A stretch of DNA of 64,000 bases from Rhizobiaceae bacterium (GCA_019635775.1 JAHBYU010000001.1:62001-126000); one strand, 5' to 3'; counted from the first letter of the stretch, positions 35,776 to 44,519 are shown. Notes: generated by a model from the sequence alone, not told the origin. A program made the numbers and translations.

Positions 35776-36882
35776 TCAGGCTTTTTCCACCCGAAGCTCT
35801 CTCGCGGCGCGAATGTTGTCCATGTACATCTCGGCGCACGCCTTCCAAGTGTAGCGCATGGCACGTTCGCGCGCGGCAGCCCGGTCGACATCGAGTGCCG
35901 TGAGGGCGGCAAGTCGCAAGTCCTCGGACACGATACCGCCGAAACCGTCGCCGACGATATCGATCGGTCCCGTGACAGGAAAACCGGCGACAGGCGTTCC
36001 GCTGGCCAGCGCCTCGATGATCACGTTGCCGAACGTGTCGGTACGGCTCGGAAAGACGAAGACGTCTGCGGACGCGTAAATGCGGGCAAGCTCGCTGTTG
36101 GGCCGATGTCCGAGGAAATGCGCGCCCGGATATCTCGTCTTCAGCCATTGAAGTTCCGGGCCTTCACCCACCACGACCTTGCTGCCAGGAAGATCGAGAT
36201 CGAGGAATGCCGGCAGGTTCTTTTCAACGGCGACGCGGCCAACGCACAGGAATATGGGGCGAGGGAACTCAAGGTCACCGCGCTTTTCCGGCGTGAAATG
36301 CTCGATATCCACACCGCGCGTCCAGGGCTGCAAACGGTTGAAGCCGCGTGCCTCAAGGTCGCAAGCCATTGAGGGTGTCGCCACCATCGTACCCTGGCCC
36401 GAATTATGGAAATCCTTCAGCCAGCGATAGGTCCATTCTTCCGAGACAAACGGCAGTCGCGCGGTCACATATTCCGGGAAGCGCGTGTGGTAGCTGGTGG
36501 TAAAGGGCTGCTTTTCGGCGAGGCAATACCGACGGGCCATCAAGCCGAGCGGCCCCTCGGTCACGATGTGTATGTGGTCGGTTCTGCTGTCCCTGATCAG
36601 CTTGCGGACGCGACCCGGTGTCGTCAGCGCCAAGCGTATGTCCGGATATGTTGGCATCGGCAGGGTGCGGAACAGATTTGGCGTCAGAAACGTCACTTCG
36701 ACGCCGAATGTCTTGAGTGTTTCAGCCAGCCGTTCGAGCGTGTGGACCACGCCGTTGACCTGGGGTCTCCAAGCGTCCGTGACCATCAGGATGCGTTTTG
36801 GGCCCTCCCAACGCGACATCGCGAGGTCGTCCCGGGACTTCTCTAAGAGAAGCGTATCGGTGCTGATTCGAGCGTGACGCAT
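35776..36882 (-). CDS. Family 4 glycosyltransferase (MgtA/SqdX-like)
   Basis: A 368-residue GT-B enzyme. The N-terminal segment RILMVTDAWRPQVNGVVHTLERLAETL is the classic start of the MgtA/SqdX/Agt group, and the C-terminal half has FPSRTDTFGNVIIEALASGTPVAGFPVTGPID (the EX7E donor site). Relatives make glycosyl- or glucuronosyl-diacylglycerols or alpha-mannosylated lipids, some induced by phosphate limitation. No Pho box was examined with certainty. ATG 36882 has AAGG upstream; ATG 36819 would be a shorter alternative. It lies downstream of the sensor kinase gene on the same strand. Confidence 0.88.
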   Translation of the reverse strand: MRHARISTDTLLLEKSRDDLAMSRWEGPKRILMVTDAWRPQVNGVVHTLERLAETLKTFGVEVTFLTPNLFRTLPMPTYPDIRLALTTPGRVRKLIRDSRTDHIHIVTEGPLGLMARRYCLAEKQPFTTSYHTRFPEYVTARLPFVSEEWTYRWLKDFHNSGQGTMVATPSMACDLEARGFNRLQPWTRGVDIEHFTPEKRGDLEFPRPIFLCVGRVAVEKNLPAFLDLDLPGSKVVVGEGPELQWLKTRYPGAHFLGHRPNSELARIYASADVFVFPSRTDTFGNVIIEALASGTPVAGFPVTGPIDIVGDGFGGIVSEDLRLAALTALDVDRAAARERAMRYTWKACAEMYMDNIRAARELRVEKA

Positions 36883-36934
36883 GGCGCGCCTTTGAACACC
36901 GTTTCATGACAGGCGCATGAAGCGGGTTTCTGGA

Positions 36935-38446
36935 CTAGGCAGGGACCCTGATGATGGCCCTCAGGCCGCCGAGCGGACTGTCGTCCAGTGAAATGTCGCC
37001 ACCGTGGCTGCGAGCGATGTCGCGGGCTATGGAAAGGCCAAGGCCGGTGCCACTGGCATCCAGATTTCGCGCTTCGTCAAGCCGGACGAACGGCTTGAAT
37101 ACGTCCTCGCGGCTTTGCGCCGGTATGCCCGGACCGTCATCGTCGACAATGACCGTGAGGGATCCCTTCGTATGGACAGCCTCGACGCGCACTGTCTGCG
37201 CGTAACGGAAAGCGTTCCCGATCACGTTTGACAGAAGCCTGTCGAATGCATTCGGACGGACGCGGATTTCAGGGTCGCCGGCCAGCGAGGTCGAGAGCTT
37301 GCGTCCGAGCAGTCTCGCCTCCTTGGCCTGTGCGTCGAAAAAGGCTGCGAGATCAAAGCGGCCGGGGTCTTCTCCTGCCTTGCCTCGGGCAAATTCGAGG
37401 TAGCCTTCCAGCATGGACTGCATGTCATCGATATCGCGGTTGAGTTCCGTCAGGTCCGATCGCGAGCCGGACAAGGCAAGTTGCAGCTTGAAGCGCGTCA
37501 GGATCGTTCGGAGGTCGTGGCTCACGCCCGAAAGCATGGCGGTGCGCTGCTCGATCTGTCGCTCGATACGTTCCCGCATCTGTATGAACGCCAGGCCTGC
37601 CCGTCGTACCTCGTCGGCTCCCCGTGGCCGGAAGTCCTCCGGCATCGGCCGTCCCTTGCCGAAGCTTTCGGCTGCCTCGGCCAGCTTCAGGATCGGCCTG
37701 ATCTGGTTGCGCAGGAAGGGGATGGCGATCATGAGAAGCACGAGCGATGTGCCAACCATCCAGACGAGGAAAATATGCGTGTTCGATGCATAGGCCTGGT
37801 TACGTCGGATGAAGGCGCGAAGCACCTTGTCCTCCAACTGGATGCGGACCTCGAGGACGCGGGAGTCGCCGACCGTATCGATCCAGAAGGGCCTATTGAT
37901 CTGGCTCGTGATCTCCGCCGACAGGATCTGGTCCAGTATGGAGAAGAATGGCTTGCGGCCCGGCGGGGGCAGGGGAGCAGGCGGCAGGATGTCGATCTTC
38001 ATCGAGAGCCGTTCCTGCGCGATGCGGATGACATTCGCGTAGTCGTCGTCGTTAGGGTAGGTCTCGATCATGTCGATGATGGCAGCGAGGTCGCGCGTGG
38101 TCGCAGTAGAAAGGCGCTGGGTCACGGTCTGCCAATGGCGCTCCATGAACACCAGCGTGACGACGGACTGCAGGAGAATCATCGGTGTTATGACGATGAG
38201 CAGCGAGCGCGCATACAGGCGCTTTGGCAGATAGAGGCCGACTCGCCGCCAGAAACGGTTCCAACGTGCCGCTACGGCTTCCTGGGCCTGCTCCGCACGG
38301 GTCGAAAGCGGTGCGGGAAGATGGCTCCAGACGGTCTTCCACATCTCATTCCAACTTGTCCGGACCGCGGCAAGCGCGCGCTTCAGGCGCGCTGAAGCTC
38401 CGCGATGCGCTGATCGGTTGCTGCTTTCCGTCTCTGTGCCTGCCAT
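36935..38446 (-). CDS. EnvZ-like sensor histidine kinase
   Basis: A 503-residue kinase with a long polar N-terminus (about 80 residues) and a first membrane helix (SLLIVITPMILLQSVVTLVFME). A periplasmic domain of about 150 residues is followed by a second helix (FLVWMVGTSLVLLMIAIPFL), HAMP, then the H-box GVSHDLRTILTRFKLQLAL (phospho-His near residue 310) and ATPase motifs DDDGPGIP and GTGLGLSIARDIA. Its likely partner is the OmpR-type regulator at 40062-40778, with the cardiolipin synthase gene lying between on the other strand. The pairing is inferred from family and distance. Confidence 0.92.
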   Translation of the reverse strand: MAGTETESSNRSAHRGASARLKRALAAVRTSWNEMWKTVWSHLPAPLSTRAEQAQEAVAARWNRFWRRVGLYLPKRLYARSLLIVITPMILLQSVVTLVFMERHWQTVTQRLSTATTRDLAAIIDMIETYPNDDDYANVIRIAQERLSMKIDILPPAPLPPPGRKPFFSILDQILSAEITSQINRPFWIDTVGDSRVLEVRIQLEDKVLRAFIRRNQAYASNTHIFLVWMVGTSLVLLMIAIPFLRNQIRPILKLAEAAESFGKGRPMPEDFRPRGADEVRRAGLAFIQMRERIERQIEQRTAMLSGVSHDLRTILTRFKLQLALSGSRSDLTELNRDIDDMQSMLEGYLEFARGKAGEDPGRFDLAAFFDAQAKEARLLGRKLSTSLAGDPEIRVRPNAFDRLLSNVIGNAFRYAQTVRVEAVHTKGSLTVIVDDDGPGIPAQSREDVFKPFVRLDEARNLDASGTGLGLSIARDIARSHGGDISLDDSPLGGLRAIIRVPA

Positions 38447-38609
38447 CGTCGTCCGCTATGTGGTCGTCCAGCACGACCGGTCTGCATCCTAGGGTACCGG
38501 ACGTGGTTCTGGAACCGTCACCGCCAAGCTTGAAAAGATATTCGGTAGTGCCTTCAGGCGTGAATTGTGCGCAAATGCCGGTCGTTTTGAGACCTGCTCG
38601 GAAACATGC

Positions 38610-40052
38610 ATGACGTCGGAGCTGAAATACGAGCTGCTCAGCATCTATCCGCTGGTGAGCATCGCCGTAAGGCTGGCGGTCATGGCCCGCATCCTGCTCA
38701 GGCCTAACCGCACGCCTTCTTCTCGCATAGCATGGCTCGTCGTGGTGGGCGCGGTGCCGGAAATCGGCATCATCGCCTATCTTCTGCTTGGCGAGGTGAA
38801 CATCGGTCGCCGCCGCGTCGCGCGGGTGCGCGAAGCTCTGGCGCGCATTCCCAGATATGCGGAGGGCAATGACGAAGTCATCCCTGAACGCTATCGCAAC
38901 CTTTTCCGCCTTGGCAGGTCCATCAGCGGCTTCAGGCCCGTTGGCGGCAACAAGGCGGACCTGCTGGCGGATTCAAACGCGACTGTCGATGCGCTGGTGA
39001 CCGATATCGACAACGCCAAGAACCATGTGCACCTGCTCTTCTATATCTGGCTTGCCGACAACAACGGCCGCAAGGTGATAGAGGCGCTGAAGCGGGCATC
39101 CGCGCGTGGCGTGACATGCAGGGCCATGGTCGATGACCTTGGTTCGCGCGCCCTGGTTCGCTCCCACCACTGGGAGGACATGCGACTGGCCGGCATAAAG
39201 GTCGCGAGCGGACTGGCGGTCGGCAATCCGCTTTTCCGGCTGATGACCAGCCGTATCGACCTGCGCAACCACCGCAAGATCGTCGTCATCGATGGCACGA
39301 TAACCTATTGCGGAAGCCAGAACTGCGCCGATCCGGAATTCCGGGTCAAACCGCGCTATGCCCCCTGGGTCGATGCCATGGTGCGTTTTGAAGGTCCGAT
39401 AGCGTATCAAAACCAGTTGCTCTTCGCGGGAGACTGGATGGCGGGCGTGAAGGAGGACCTTGGCGACCTCCTGACGCCCCCGGAAATCTCTCCCGACGAA
39501 GTTTCAACGCCCGCACAGGTGATCGGCACCGGCCCGACCGTCCGCTATTCGGCGATGCAGGAGATGTTCCAGTCGCTCGTCTTCGCGGCCCGACGAGAAC
39601 TGGTCATCACGACGCCCTACTACATTCCCGACGATGCGCTGCAGACCGCGATCTGCGCCTGCGCCTATCGCGGCGTCGACACAACGATCATCTTTCCGGC
39701 CCGCAACGATTCATGGGTCGTCGGAGCGGCGAGCCGCAGCTACTACGCAGACCTGCTCGCGGCTGGCGTGAAAATCCATGAATATGAGGGCGGGCTGCTG
39801 CATACAAAATCGCTGGCGGTAGATGGCGAGATCATGCTTATCGGCTCGGCGAACATGGACAGACGTAGCCTCGAACTGAATTACGAAAACAACATCCTCG
39901 TCTACGACCGAGAGCTGACCGAAGCGCTGCGAGAACGGCAGCGCAGCTATCTCGAGCGTTCTCGCGAGGTGACCCGAGGCGAGGTGGCCCGGTGGTCCAT
40001 GCCTCGCCGGCTGCTCAACAACACCGTCGCGATCCTGGGCCCGCTGTTCTGA
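38610..40052 (+). CDS. cls: Cardiolipin synthase
   Basis: A 480-residue phospholipase D superfamily enzyme: two N-terminal membrane helices followed by two HKD motifs, NHRKIVVIDGTITYCGSQN near residue 220 and LHTKSLAVDGEIMLIGSANMD near 395. It joins two phosphatidylglycerols into cardiolipin and glycerol. ATG 38610 (MTSELKYELLSIYPLV) is preferred to the upstream in-frame start because it places the first helix correctly. It is divergent from the sensor kinase and ends nine bases from the convergent response regulator gene. Confidence 0.95.
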   Translation: MTSELKYELLSIYPLVSIAVRLAVMARILLRPNRTPSSRIAWLVVVGAVPEIGIIAYLLLGEVNIGRRRVARVREALARIPRYAEGNDEVIPERYRNLFRLGRSISGFRPVGGNKADLLADSNATVDALVTDIDNAKNHVHLLFYIWLADNNGRKVIEALKRASARGVTCRAMVDDLGSRALVRSHHWEDMRLAGIKVASGLAVGNPLFRLMTSRIDLRNHRKIVVIDGTITYCGSQNCADPEFRVKPRYAPWVDAMVRFEGPIAYQNQLLFAGDWMAGVKEDLGDLLTPPEISPDEVSTPAQVIGTGPTVRYSAMQEMFQSLVFAARRELVITTPYYIPDDALQTAICACAYRGVDTTIIFPARNDSWVVGAASRSYYADLLAAGVKIHEYEGGLLHTKSLAVDGEIMLIGSANMDRRSLELNYENNILVYDRELTEALRERQRSYLERSREVTRGEVARWSMPRRLLNNTVAILGPLF

Positions 40053-40061
40053 GGGGTCGAA

Positions 40062-40778
40062 CTATTCGATGCTCAGCCGGTAGCCGATGCCGCGCACCGT
40101 CTGCAACCAGACCGGGTTGGAAGGATCGCGTTCGATCTTGCGACGCAGCCTGTTGATCTGAACGTCAATGGTGCGTTCCCCAACGTCGGCCTCGCCGGCG
40201 ACCAGTTCATGTCGCGGGATAGTCTCGCCCGCCCGGCTGGCGAAGATGGCCATTATCTCCTGCTCACGGTCGGTAAGCTTCAGCGACTCGCCGCCGCGTT
40301 TCAGTTCACGGCGTGCGATCTGGAATGTGTAGGGGCCGAAGACCAATTGTTCGACCTTGGGCGCCGCCTGTGGCCCACCCCTTCGCAGGATGTTGTTGAT
40401 CCGAAGAATGAGCTCTCTTGGGTCGAACGGTTTCGGCAGGTAGTCGTCCGCACCCGCCTCCAGACCCGCTATGCGGCTGTCGGTTTCCGACAGGGCCGTG
40501 AGCATCAGGATGGGCACATCCTTCTGCGCCCGAAGCGACCGCGTGAGTTCCACGCCACTTTCTCCGGGCATCATGACGTCAACGATGAGAAGGTCGAAAT
40601 CGAGACCGTCCAGCTTTCGGCGCGCCTCGGCGGCGTTGCCCGCCACAGTGATCCGGAAACCATTCTCGGAGAGATACTGCTTCAGCAGGTTGCGGATGCG
40701 CGTATCGTCGTCGACGACCAGAAGGTGTGGCGCATCGTCGCCAGGAGCCGTCCCCGTCGTCCTGTCACCTTTCTCCAT
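40062..40778 (-). CDS. OmpR-family response regulator (PetR/CenR-like)
   Basis: A 238-residue regulator: receiver domain with the phospho-acceptor D67 (LLIVDVMMPGESGVELTR) and the K-P pair (DDYLPKPFDPREL), followed by a winged-helix DNA-binding domain (LTDREQEIMAIFASRAGE ... ERTIDVQINRLRRKIERDPSNPVWLQTVRGIGYRL). Its start overlaps the end of the MarR-type gene by 14 bases, so both are coexpressed. A MarR plus OmpR pair resembles petP-petR of Rhodobacter capsulatus, known there beside the bc1 operon. Here petABC is 26 kb away. The likely partner kinase is at 36935. Confidence 0.93.
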   Translation of the reverse strand: MEKGDRTTGTAPGDDAPHLLVVDDDTRIRNLLKQYLSENGFRITVAGNAAEARRKLDGLDFDLLIVDVMMPGESGVELTRSLRAQKDVPILMLTALSETDSRIAGLEAGADDYLPKPFDPRELILRINNILRRGGPQAAPKVEQLVFGPYTFQIARRELKRGGESLKLTDREQEIMAIFASRAGETIPRHELVAGEADVGERTIDVQINRLRRKIERDPSNPVWLQTVRGIGYRLSIE

Positions 40779-41304
40779 CGTTCAGCCCCTCGGTTTTACC
40801 CGCACCGCTGATCGGAAGCTTGTCGATCTGCGGTCTCAGTTCGGGATTGACCAGCGCCTTCAGGAAGCGCTCAACGACTTCCCTGTCCAAAGCGCCAGCC
40901 TCCTGCAACGCGTTCTCGATACGGCGCGACTGTGGCTTGGCCAAGGCAAGCGCCAAAGCCCTGCCCTTGGCCGTGGGATAGAGTTCGCGCTGCCGGCGGT
41001 CGCGCAGTCCCTGCACCTGTACGATATGGCCCGTATCGATCAATTGCTTGAGGACACGCGCAAGGCTCTGCTTGGTGATCTTGAGAACGTCGAGGAGCTC
41101 GGCGACGGTCAGGCCGGGCATCCGGTTCACAAAATGGACGATGCGGTGATGCGCGCGCCCGAACTCGTATTCCGCGAGGATCTTGTCCGGGTCAGAAGTG
41201 AAGTCCCGGTAGGCGAAGAACAGAAGCTCGATGATCGTAAAGTCCACGCCATCTTCGCTCGTGATGGCGGTCCTGATCGGTTTTACGGCCGAGCCCTCGT
41301 CCAT
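40765..41304 (-). CDS. MarR-family transcriptional regulator (PetP-like)
   Basis: A 179-residue winged-helix regulator. The DNA-binding core reads GLTVAELLDVLKITKQSLARVLKQLIDTGHIVQVQGLRDRRQRELYPTAKGRALAL. It precedes and overlaps the response regulator gene. The divergent region to ilvE carries a near-perfect inverted repeat (41326-41350) that fits a MarR dimer site, so self-control is likely. The C-terminal tail is longer than in typical MarR proteins of about 145 residues. Confidence 0.9.
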   Translation of the reverse strand: MDEGSAVKPIRTAITSEDGVDFTIIELLFFAYRDFTSDPDKILAEYEFGRAHHRIVHFVNRMPGLTVAELLDVLKITKQSLARVLKQLIDTGHIVQVQGLRDRRQRELYPTAKGRALALALAKPQSRRIENALQEAGALDREVVERFLKALVNPELRPQIDKLPISGAGKTEGLNDGER

Positions 41305-41325
41305 GTTTCACTCGCTCTCGGGAAA

Positions 41326-41350
41326 AATACGTCAGTACCATTGACATATT
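41326..41350. promoter_or_regulatory. MarR-type operator candidate between marR-like gene and ilvE
   Basis: AATACGTCA and TGACATATT arms match at eight of nine positions around a seven-base spacer. The repeat overlaps the -35 box of a strong rightward promoter and lies about 22 bases upstream of the MarR start. That is the expected geometry for an operator controlling both divergent genes. Confidence 0.6.
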
Positions 41351-41369
41351 TTTGCCTGACTGGTAATTT
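41341..41369 (+). promoter_or_regulatory. Sigma-70 type promoter directed at ilvE
   Basis: TTGACA (41341-41346) and TAATTT (41364-41369) separated by exactly 17 bases. The -35 box lies inside the palindrome at 41326-41350. It would give an ilvE leader of about 175 bases. Confidence 0.6.
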
Positions 41370-41549
41370 TTGCCAAGCTTTTCGGTGGAATGCGAACGAA
41401 AAGGCAAGTCAGCGTCCGTTTTTCCGGAACTTCCTGTATTTGCTTTCCCGTTGCAAATCCGCCAAGGTTTGGCCTCGCAACCCTATTTGCCCGGCTCGTT
41501 TCAATTGATCAACGACAACGTGGGCGTTGGCCCGCGGGAGGTTACTTCA

Positions 41550-42440
41550 ATGACCGTTTCCTTCGACAAACTTGACGGCTTCATCTGGATGAATGGTGAG
41601 TTCGTCAAATGGGAGGATGCAAAAATTCATGTGCTGACGCACGGACTGCATTATGCCAGCGCGGTGTTCGAAGGTGAGCGCGCCTATGGCGGCGAGATCT
41701 TCAAGCTGACCGAACATACCGAAAGGCTTCACGAATCCGCGCGCATCCTGGGCTTCAAGATTCCCTACAGCGTGACAGAAATCGACGATGCCTGCCGTGA
41801 ACTGTTGAAGAAGCAGGGCTTCAAGGATGCCTATGTGCGGCCGATCGCCTTCCGCGGCAGCGAACAGATGGGTGTTTCTGCGCAGAACAACCGCATCAAC
41901 TGCGCAATCGCGATCTGGCAGTGGCCGAGCTACTTCGATCCGGCGCAGAAGCTGAAGGGCATCCGCCTCGACATGGCGGAATTCCGCCGCCCCGATCCCC
42001 GCACCGCACCGTCGAAGTCCAAGGCCGCCGGCCTCTACATGATCTGTACGATCTCGAAGCATGCTGCGGAGGCAAAGGGTTACGCTGATGCCCTGATGCT
42101 GGACTGGCGCGGACAGGTGGCCGAGGCGACTGGCGCGAACGTCTTCTTCGTGAAGGACGGAAAACTTCATACGCCAAAGCCGGACTGCTTCCTCGATGGC
42201 ATCACACGCCGCACTGTGATCGGCCTTGCCAAGCGTCGTGGATACGAGGTTGTCGAGCGTGTCATCATGCCCGAGGAGCTTGAGGGAATGGAGCAGTGCT
42301 TCCTGACTGGCACGGCGGCAGAGGTTACGCCTGTTGCCGAGATTGGTCCCTACAGATTCACGGTCGGCAAGATCACCGAGACGCTGATGAACGACTACAT
42401 GGCCGAGGTGCAGCCCAAGCAGGCGATCGCGGCCGAATAA
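41550..42440 (+). CDS. ilvE: Branched-chain amino acid aminotransferase
   Basis: A 296-residue fold-type IV PLP enzyme. The substrate-specificity segment HGLHYASAVFEGERAY lies at residues 31-46, the PLP lysine is probably K158 in SKSKAAGLY, and the chain has EATGANVFFVKDGKLHTP and FLDGITRRTVIGLAKRRGYEVVER. It interconverts Leu, Ile and Val with their 2-oxo acids. ATG 41550 follows GGGAGG at eight bases. The leader of about 175 bases is long, and a strong intrinsic terminator follows the gene. Confidence 0.95.
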   Translation: MTVSFDKLDGFIWMNGEFVKWEDAKIHVLTHGLHYASAVFEGERAYGGEIFKLTEHTERLHESARILGFKIPYSVTEIDDACRELLKKQGFKDAYVRPIAFRGSEQMGVSAQNNRINCAIAIWQWPSYFDPAQKLKGIRLDMAEFRRPDPRTAPSKSKAAGLYMICTISKHAAEAKGYADALMLDWRGQVAEATGANVFFVKDGKLHTPKPDCFLDGITRRTVIGLAKRRGYEVVERVIMPEELEGMEQCFLTGTAAEVTPVAEIGPYRFTVGKITETLMNDYMAEVQPKQAIAAE

Positions 42441-42462
42441 GCAGCTAAAGCCTTCAAGTTCA

Positions 42463-42490
42463 ACGGGCGGGTCTGTGGCCCGCCCGTTTG
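42463..42490 (+). terminator. Intrinsic terminator after ilvE
   Basis: ACGGGCGGG pairs perfectly with CCCGCCCGT around a seven-base loop and is followed by TTGCTTT. Its position 23 bases after the stop makes ilvE a single-gene unit. Confidence 0.82.
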
Positions 42491-42580
42491 CTTTGGAACA
42501 GACCCATTTGACTTTCGTCGTATTGAGGGTCTGATTCGAGTGTCGATTCGTATCGGATCGGCTTGCTTGGAGGGAAACAC

Positions 42581-42862
42581 ATGGAATCGCTTCTTCCGAT
42601 CATTGTGCAAGTGGTGACGGGTATTATCGGTGGTCAGGCTGTCGGCGCCGCGTTCAAGCAGGCGGCGATGACACAACTTCCCAAGATTCTCAGCGGCGCG
42701 ATCGGAGGTGTCGCTGGCGGTCAGATACTTGGCAGCCTGCTTGGCGATCCGGCAACGGCTGGCGCGCTTGGCGGCATGCTTGGCGATGCGGTTGGTGGCG
42801 CCGGCGGCGGCGCCATCCTGACCGCGATCGTCGGTGCGGTCATGGGAGCCATGAAAAAGTAG
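42581..42862 (+). CDS. Small glycine-rich membrane protein
   Basis: A 93-residue protein with repeated glycine-zipper segments: MESLLPIIVQVVTGIIGGQAVG, then GAIGGVAGGQILGSLLG, ATAGALGGMLGDAVGGAGGGAILTAIVGAVMGAMKK. The spacing of small residues suggests closely packed membrane helices, as in glycine-zipper proteins. An AGGGAA site lies before ATG 42581. I recognise no named family beyond the repeat style. It stands alone between the ilvE terminator and the hydrolase gene. Function unknown. Confidence 0.72.
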   Translation: MESLLPIIVQVVTGIIGGQAVGAAFKQAAMTQLPKILSGAIGGVAGGQILGSLLGDPATAGALGGMLGDAVGGAGGGAILTAIVGAVMGAMKK

Positions 42863-42990
42863 GTCGTCACAGTCCGAAACGGGTGCCGGAAGAGGGCCGC
42901 CCGTTTCGGGCTGAACGATGCGTTCGATGCCGGACACATGCCTCACTTGTCGAGCGCAGGCAGGGATAAATAGGTTAAAGGGTCTTCTTC

Positions 42991-43632
42991 TTGGGTCAGC
43001 TCAATGCCGGGATCGTCCCGGTCACTCCGTTCCAGCAGAACTGTACGATCCTGTTCGATATGGACGACAAGACTGGTGTCGTGGTCGACCCGGGTGGCGA
43101 TGTGGACCGCATCATGGCCGCACTCAGCGACAATGGAATACGTATCGGGGCGATCTGGCTGACACACGGCCATATCGACCATGCCGGTGGGGCGATGGAA
43201 CTGAAGGAAGCTCTGGGGGTCGACATCCTCGGGCCCCATGAAGACGACAGGTTCCTGCTGGAGAACATCGAAAACCAGGCTGTCCGTTTTGGCATCGATG
43301 GTGCGGTACGGAACTGCGTTCCAGACAGGTTTCTCGTCGAAGGGGACAAGGTTTCGTTCGGATCTCATGCGTTCGAAGTGCTGCACTGTCCCGGTCATGC
43401 GCCGGGACATGTGGTCTACTTCAACCCTGCTGCACGCTTCGCCCATGTGGGGGATGTGCTTTTCCACGGTTCCATCGGTCGGACGGACCTGCCCGGTGGC
43501 GACCACGATGCCCTGATCCGTTCGATCAAGGATAAGCTGCTGCCTCTCGGCGACGACGTGGGCTTCATCTGTGGACACGGTCCCGGCGGACGTTTTGGCG
43601 AAGAACGCAGAAACAACCCGTTTCTGGTCTAG
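42991..43632 (+). CDS. Metallo-beta-lactamase-fold hydrolase (YcbL / glyoxalase II-like)
   Basis: A 213-residue hydrolase with the zinc motif THGHIDHAGG near residues 52-61, then CPGHAPGHVVYF, the metal-bridging Asp in HVGDVLFHGSIGRTDLPGGD, and a C-terminal CGHGPGGRFGEERRNNPF. This is the YcbL type, some of which have glyoxalase II activity (S-lactoylglutathione hydrolysis). The start is an unusual TTG at 42991; the conserved PVTPFQQNCTILF segment begins only nine residues later, so a downstream start is not possible. A weak AAAGGG site lies before it. Confidence 0.9.
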   Translation: MGQLNAGIVPVTPFQQNCTILFDMDDKTGVVVDPGGDVDRIMAALSDNGIRIGAIWLTHGHIDHAGGAMELKEALGVDILGPHEDDRFLLENIENQAVRFGIDGAVRNCVPDRFLVEGDKVSFGSHAFEVLHCPGHAPGHVVYFNPAARFAHVGDVLFHGSIGRTDLPGGDHDALIRSIKDKLLPLGDDVGFICGHGPGGRFGEERRNNPFLV

Positions 43633-43690
43633 CTATGGCCATCCCTTGGCCGGGGCCCGGTCACCACAAGTGCCCCGCCTGGTCTTCCGG

Positions 43691-44119
43691 TCAATCCGCG
43701 ATACAGAAGTGCTCGCGGCCGTCATACCCCACGAACGTGCCACTTTCCGGATCGAAGCTGCGATAACGGTCGGAACAGTATTCGTACCAGCCACGACTCC
43801 AGGGCTCCAATCCACCTTCGTAGTAGTAGGCGGATTGGGGATATTCGCGGATCGGGCGGGGGCGTGGCTTGCGATAAGGATTATCGGAGACAGGCGCCGA
43901 TTGTTGCTGGGAAGCAAGGCCAACGGCAAGTGCACCGGCAGCCAATCCAAGTATGCCAGCGACGACAAGATCATTGTCTCCCGAATAGTGGCGGTCGTAG
44001 CTGTCGTGACCCCCGCCATGATGGCGCCGGTAGCGCTCGCCGGCGCTGGCCGGAAGAGCAGCCAGCGTCGTCGCCGACACCGCAACGGAAAGTATGGCGG
44101 CCTTGAACAGGTAGTTCAT
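43691..44119 (-). CDS. BA14K family secreted protein
   Basis: A 142-residue protein with a signal peptide ([26 protein letters not shown]), a His/Gly/Arg-rich section, a second hydrophobic stretch (VVAGILGLAAGALAVGLASQ), and a C-terminal CSDRYRSFDPESGTFVGYDGREHFC, which is the BA14K signature. The family is named for a lectin-like 14 kDa Brucella antigen and is common in Rhizobiales. The two cysteines should form a disulfide. ATG 44119 has an AGGAG site and sets the signal peptide correctly. Confidence 0.9.
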   Translation of the reverse strand: MNYLFKAAILSVAVSATTLAALPASAGERYRRHHGGGHDSYDRHYSGDNDLVVAGILGLAAGALAVGLASQQQSAPVSDNPYRKPRPRPIREYPQSAYYYEGGLEPWSRGWYEYCSDRYRSFDPESGTFVGYDGREHFCIAD

Positions 44120-44306
44120 CCTCGTCTCCTTTGGCCGGTTGGGAAAGCGCCGGCTGTCTGGAGGCAAGCTAGTGGTGCGAAGCTGAACCCCTGCTGAACG
44201 TCACTCAACATGCCGTCAGGGGCATCAAATCACAACAAGACCACGTCACCGTCGCGGAAGCGGCTAAGGCGACACATCGGAAAGAAGGAGCGTGTCCGCG
44301 GCTTCG

Positions 44307-44519
44307 TCAGATGATGGTAAGGTTAACTGCCTTGGGTCCCTTGCCGCGCTTGTCCGGTTCGGTTTCAAAGCTGACCTTTTGCCCATCTTCAAGGCCTGGC
44401 AGGCCGGAGGCCTGTACAGCCGAGATGTGGACGAATACGTCTTTGTCCCCGCCTTCCGGTGTGATGAACCCGAAACCCTTTGCGTGGTTGAAGAACTTTA
44501 CTGTGCCGGTCTGCGGCAT
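44307..44519 (-). CDS. Cold-shock domain protein, CspA family
   Basis: A 70-residue OB-fold protein with RNP1 KGFGFI and RNP2 [45 protein letters not shown]. It binds single-stranded RNA and DNA as an RNA chaperone. It is one of two paralogues in this window, 476 bases from the second (44996-45208). The ATG at 44519 follows an AGGAG site, and the longer frame to 44567 is not needed. The tail differs ([15 protein letters not shown]). Confidence 0.96.
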   Translation of the reverse strand: MPQTGTVKFFNHAKGFGFITPEGGDKDVFVHISAVQASGLPGLEDGQKVSFETEPDKRGKGPKAVNLTII

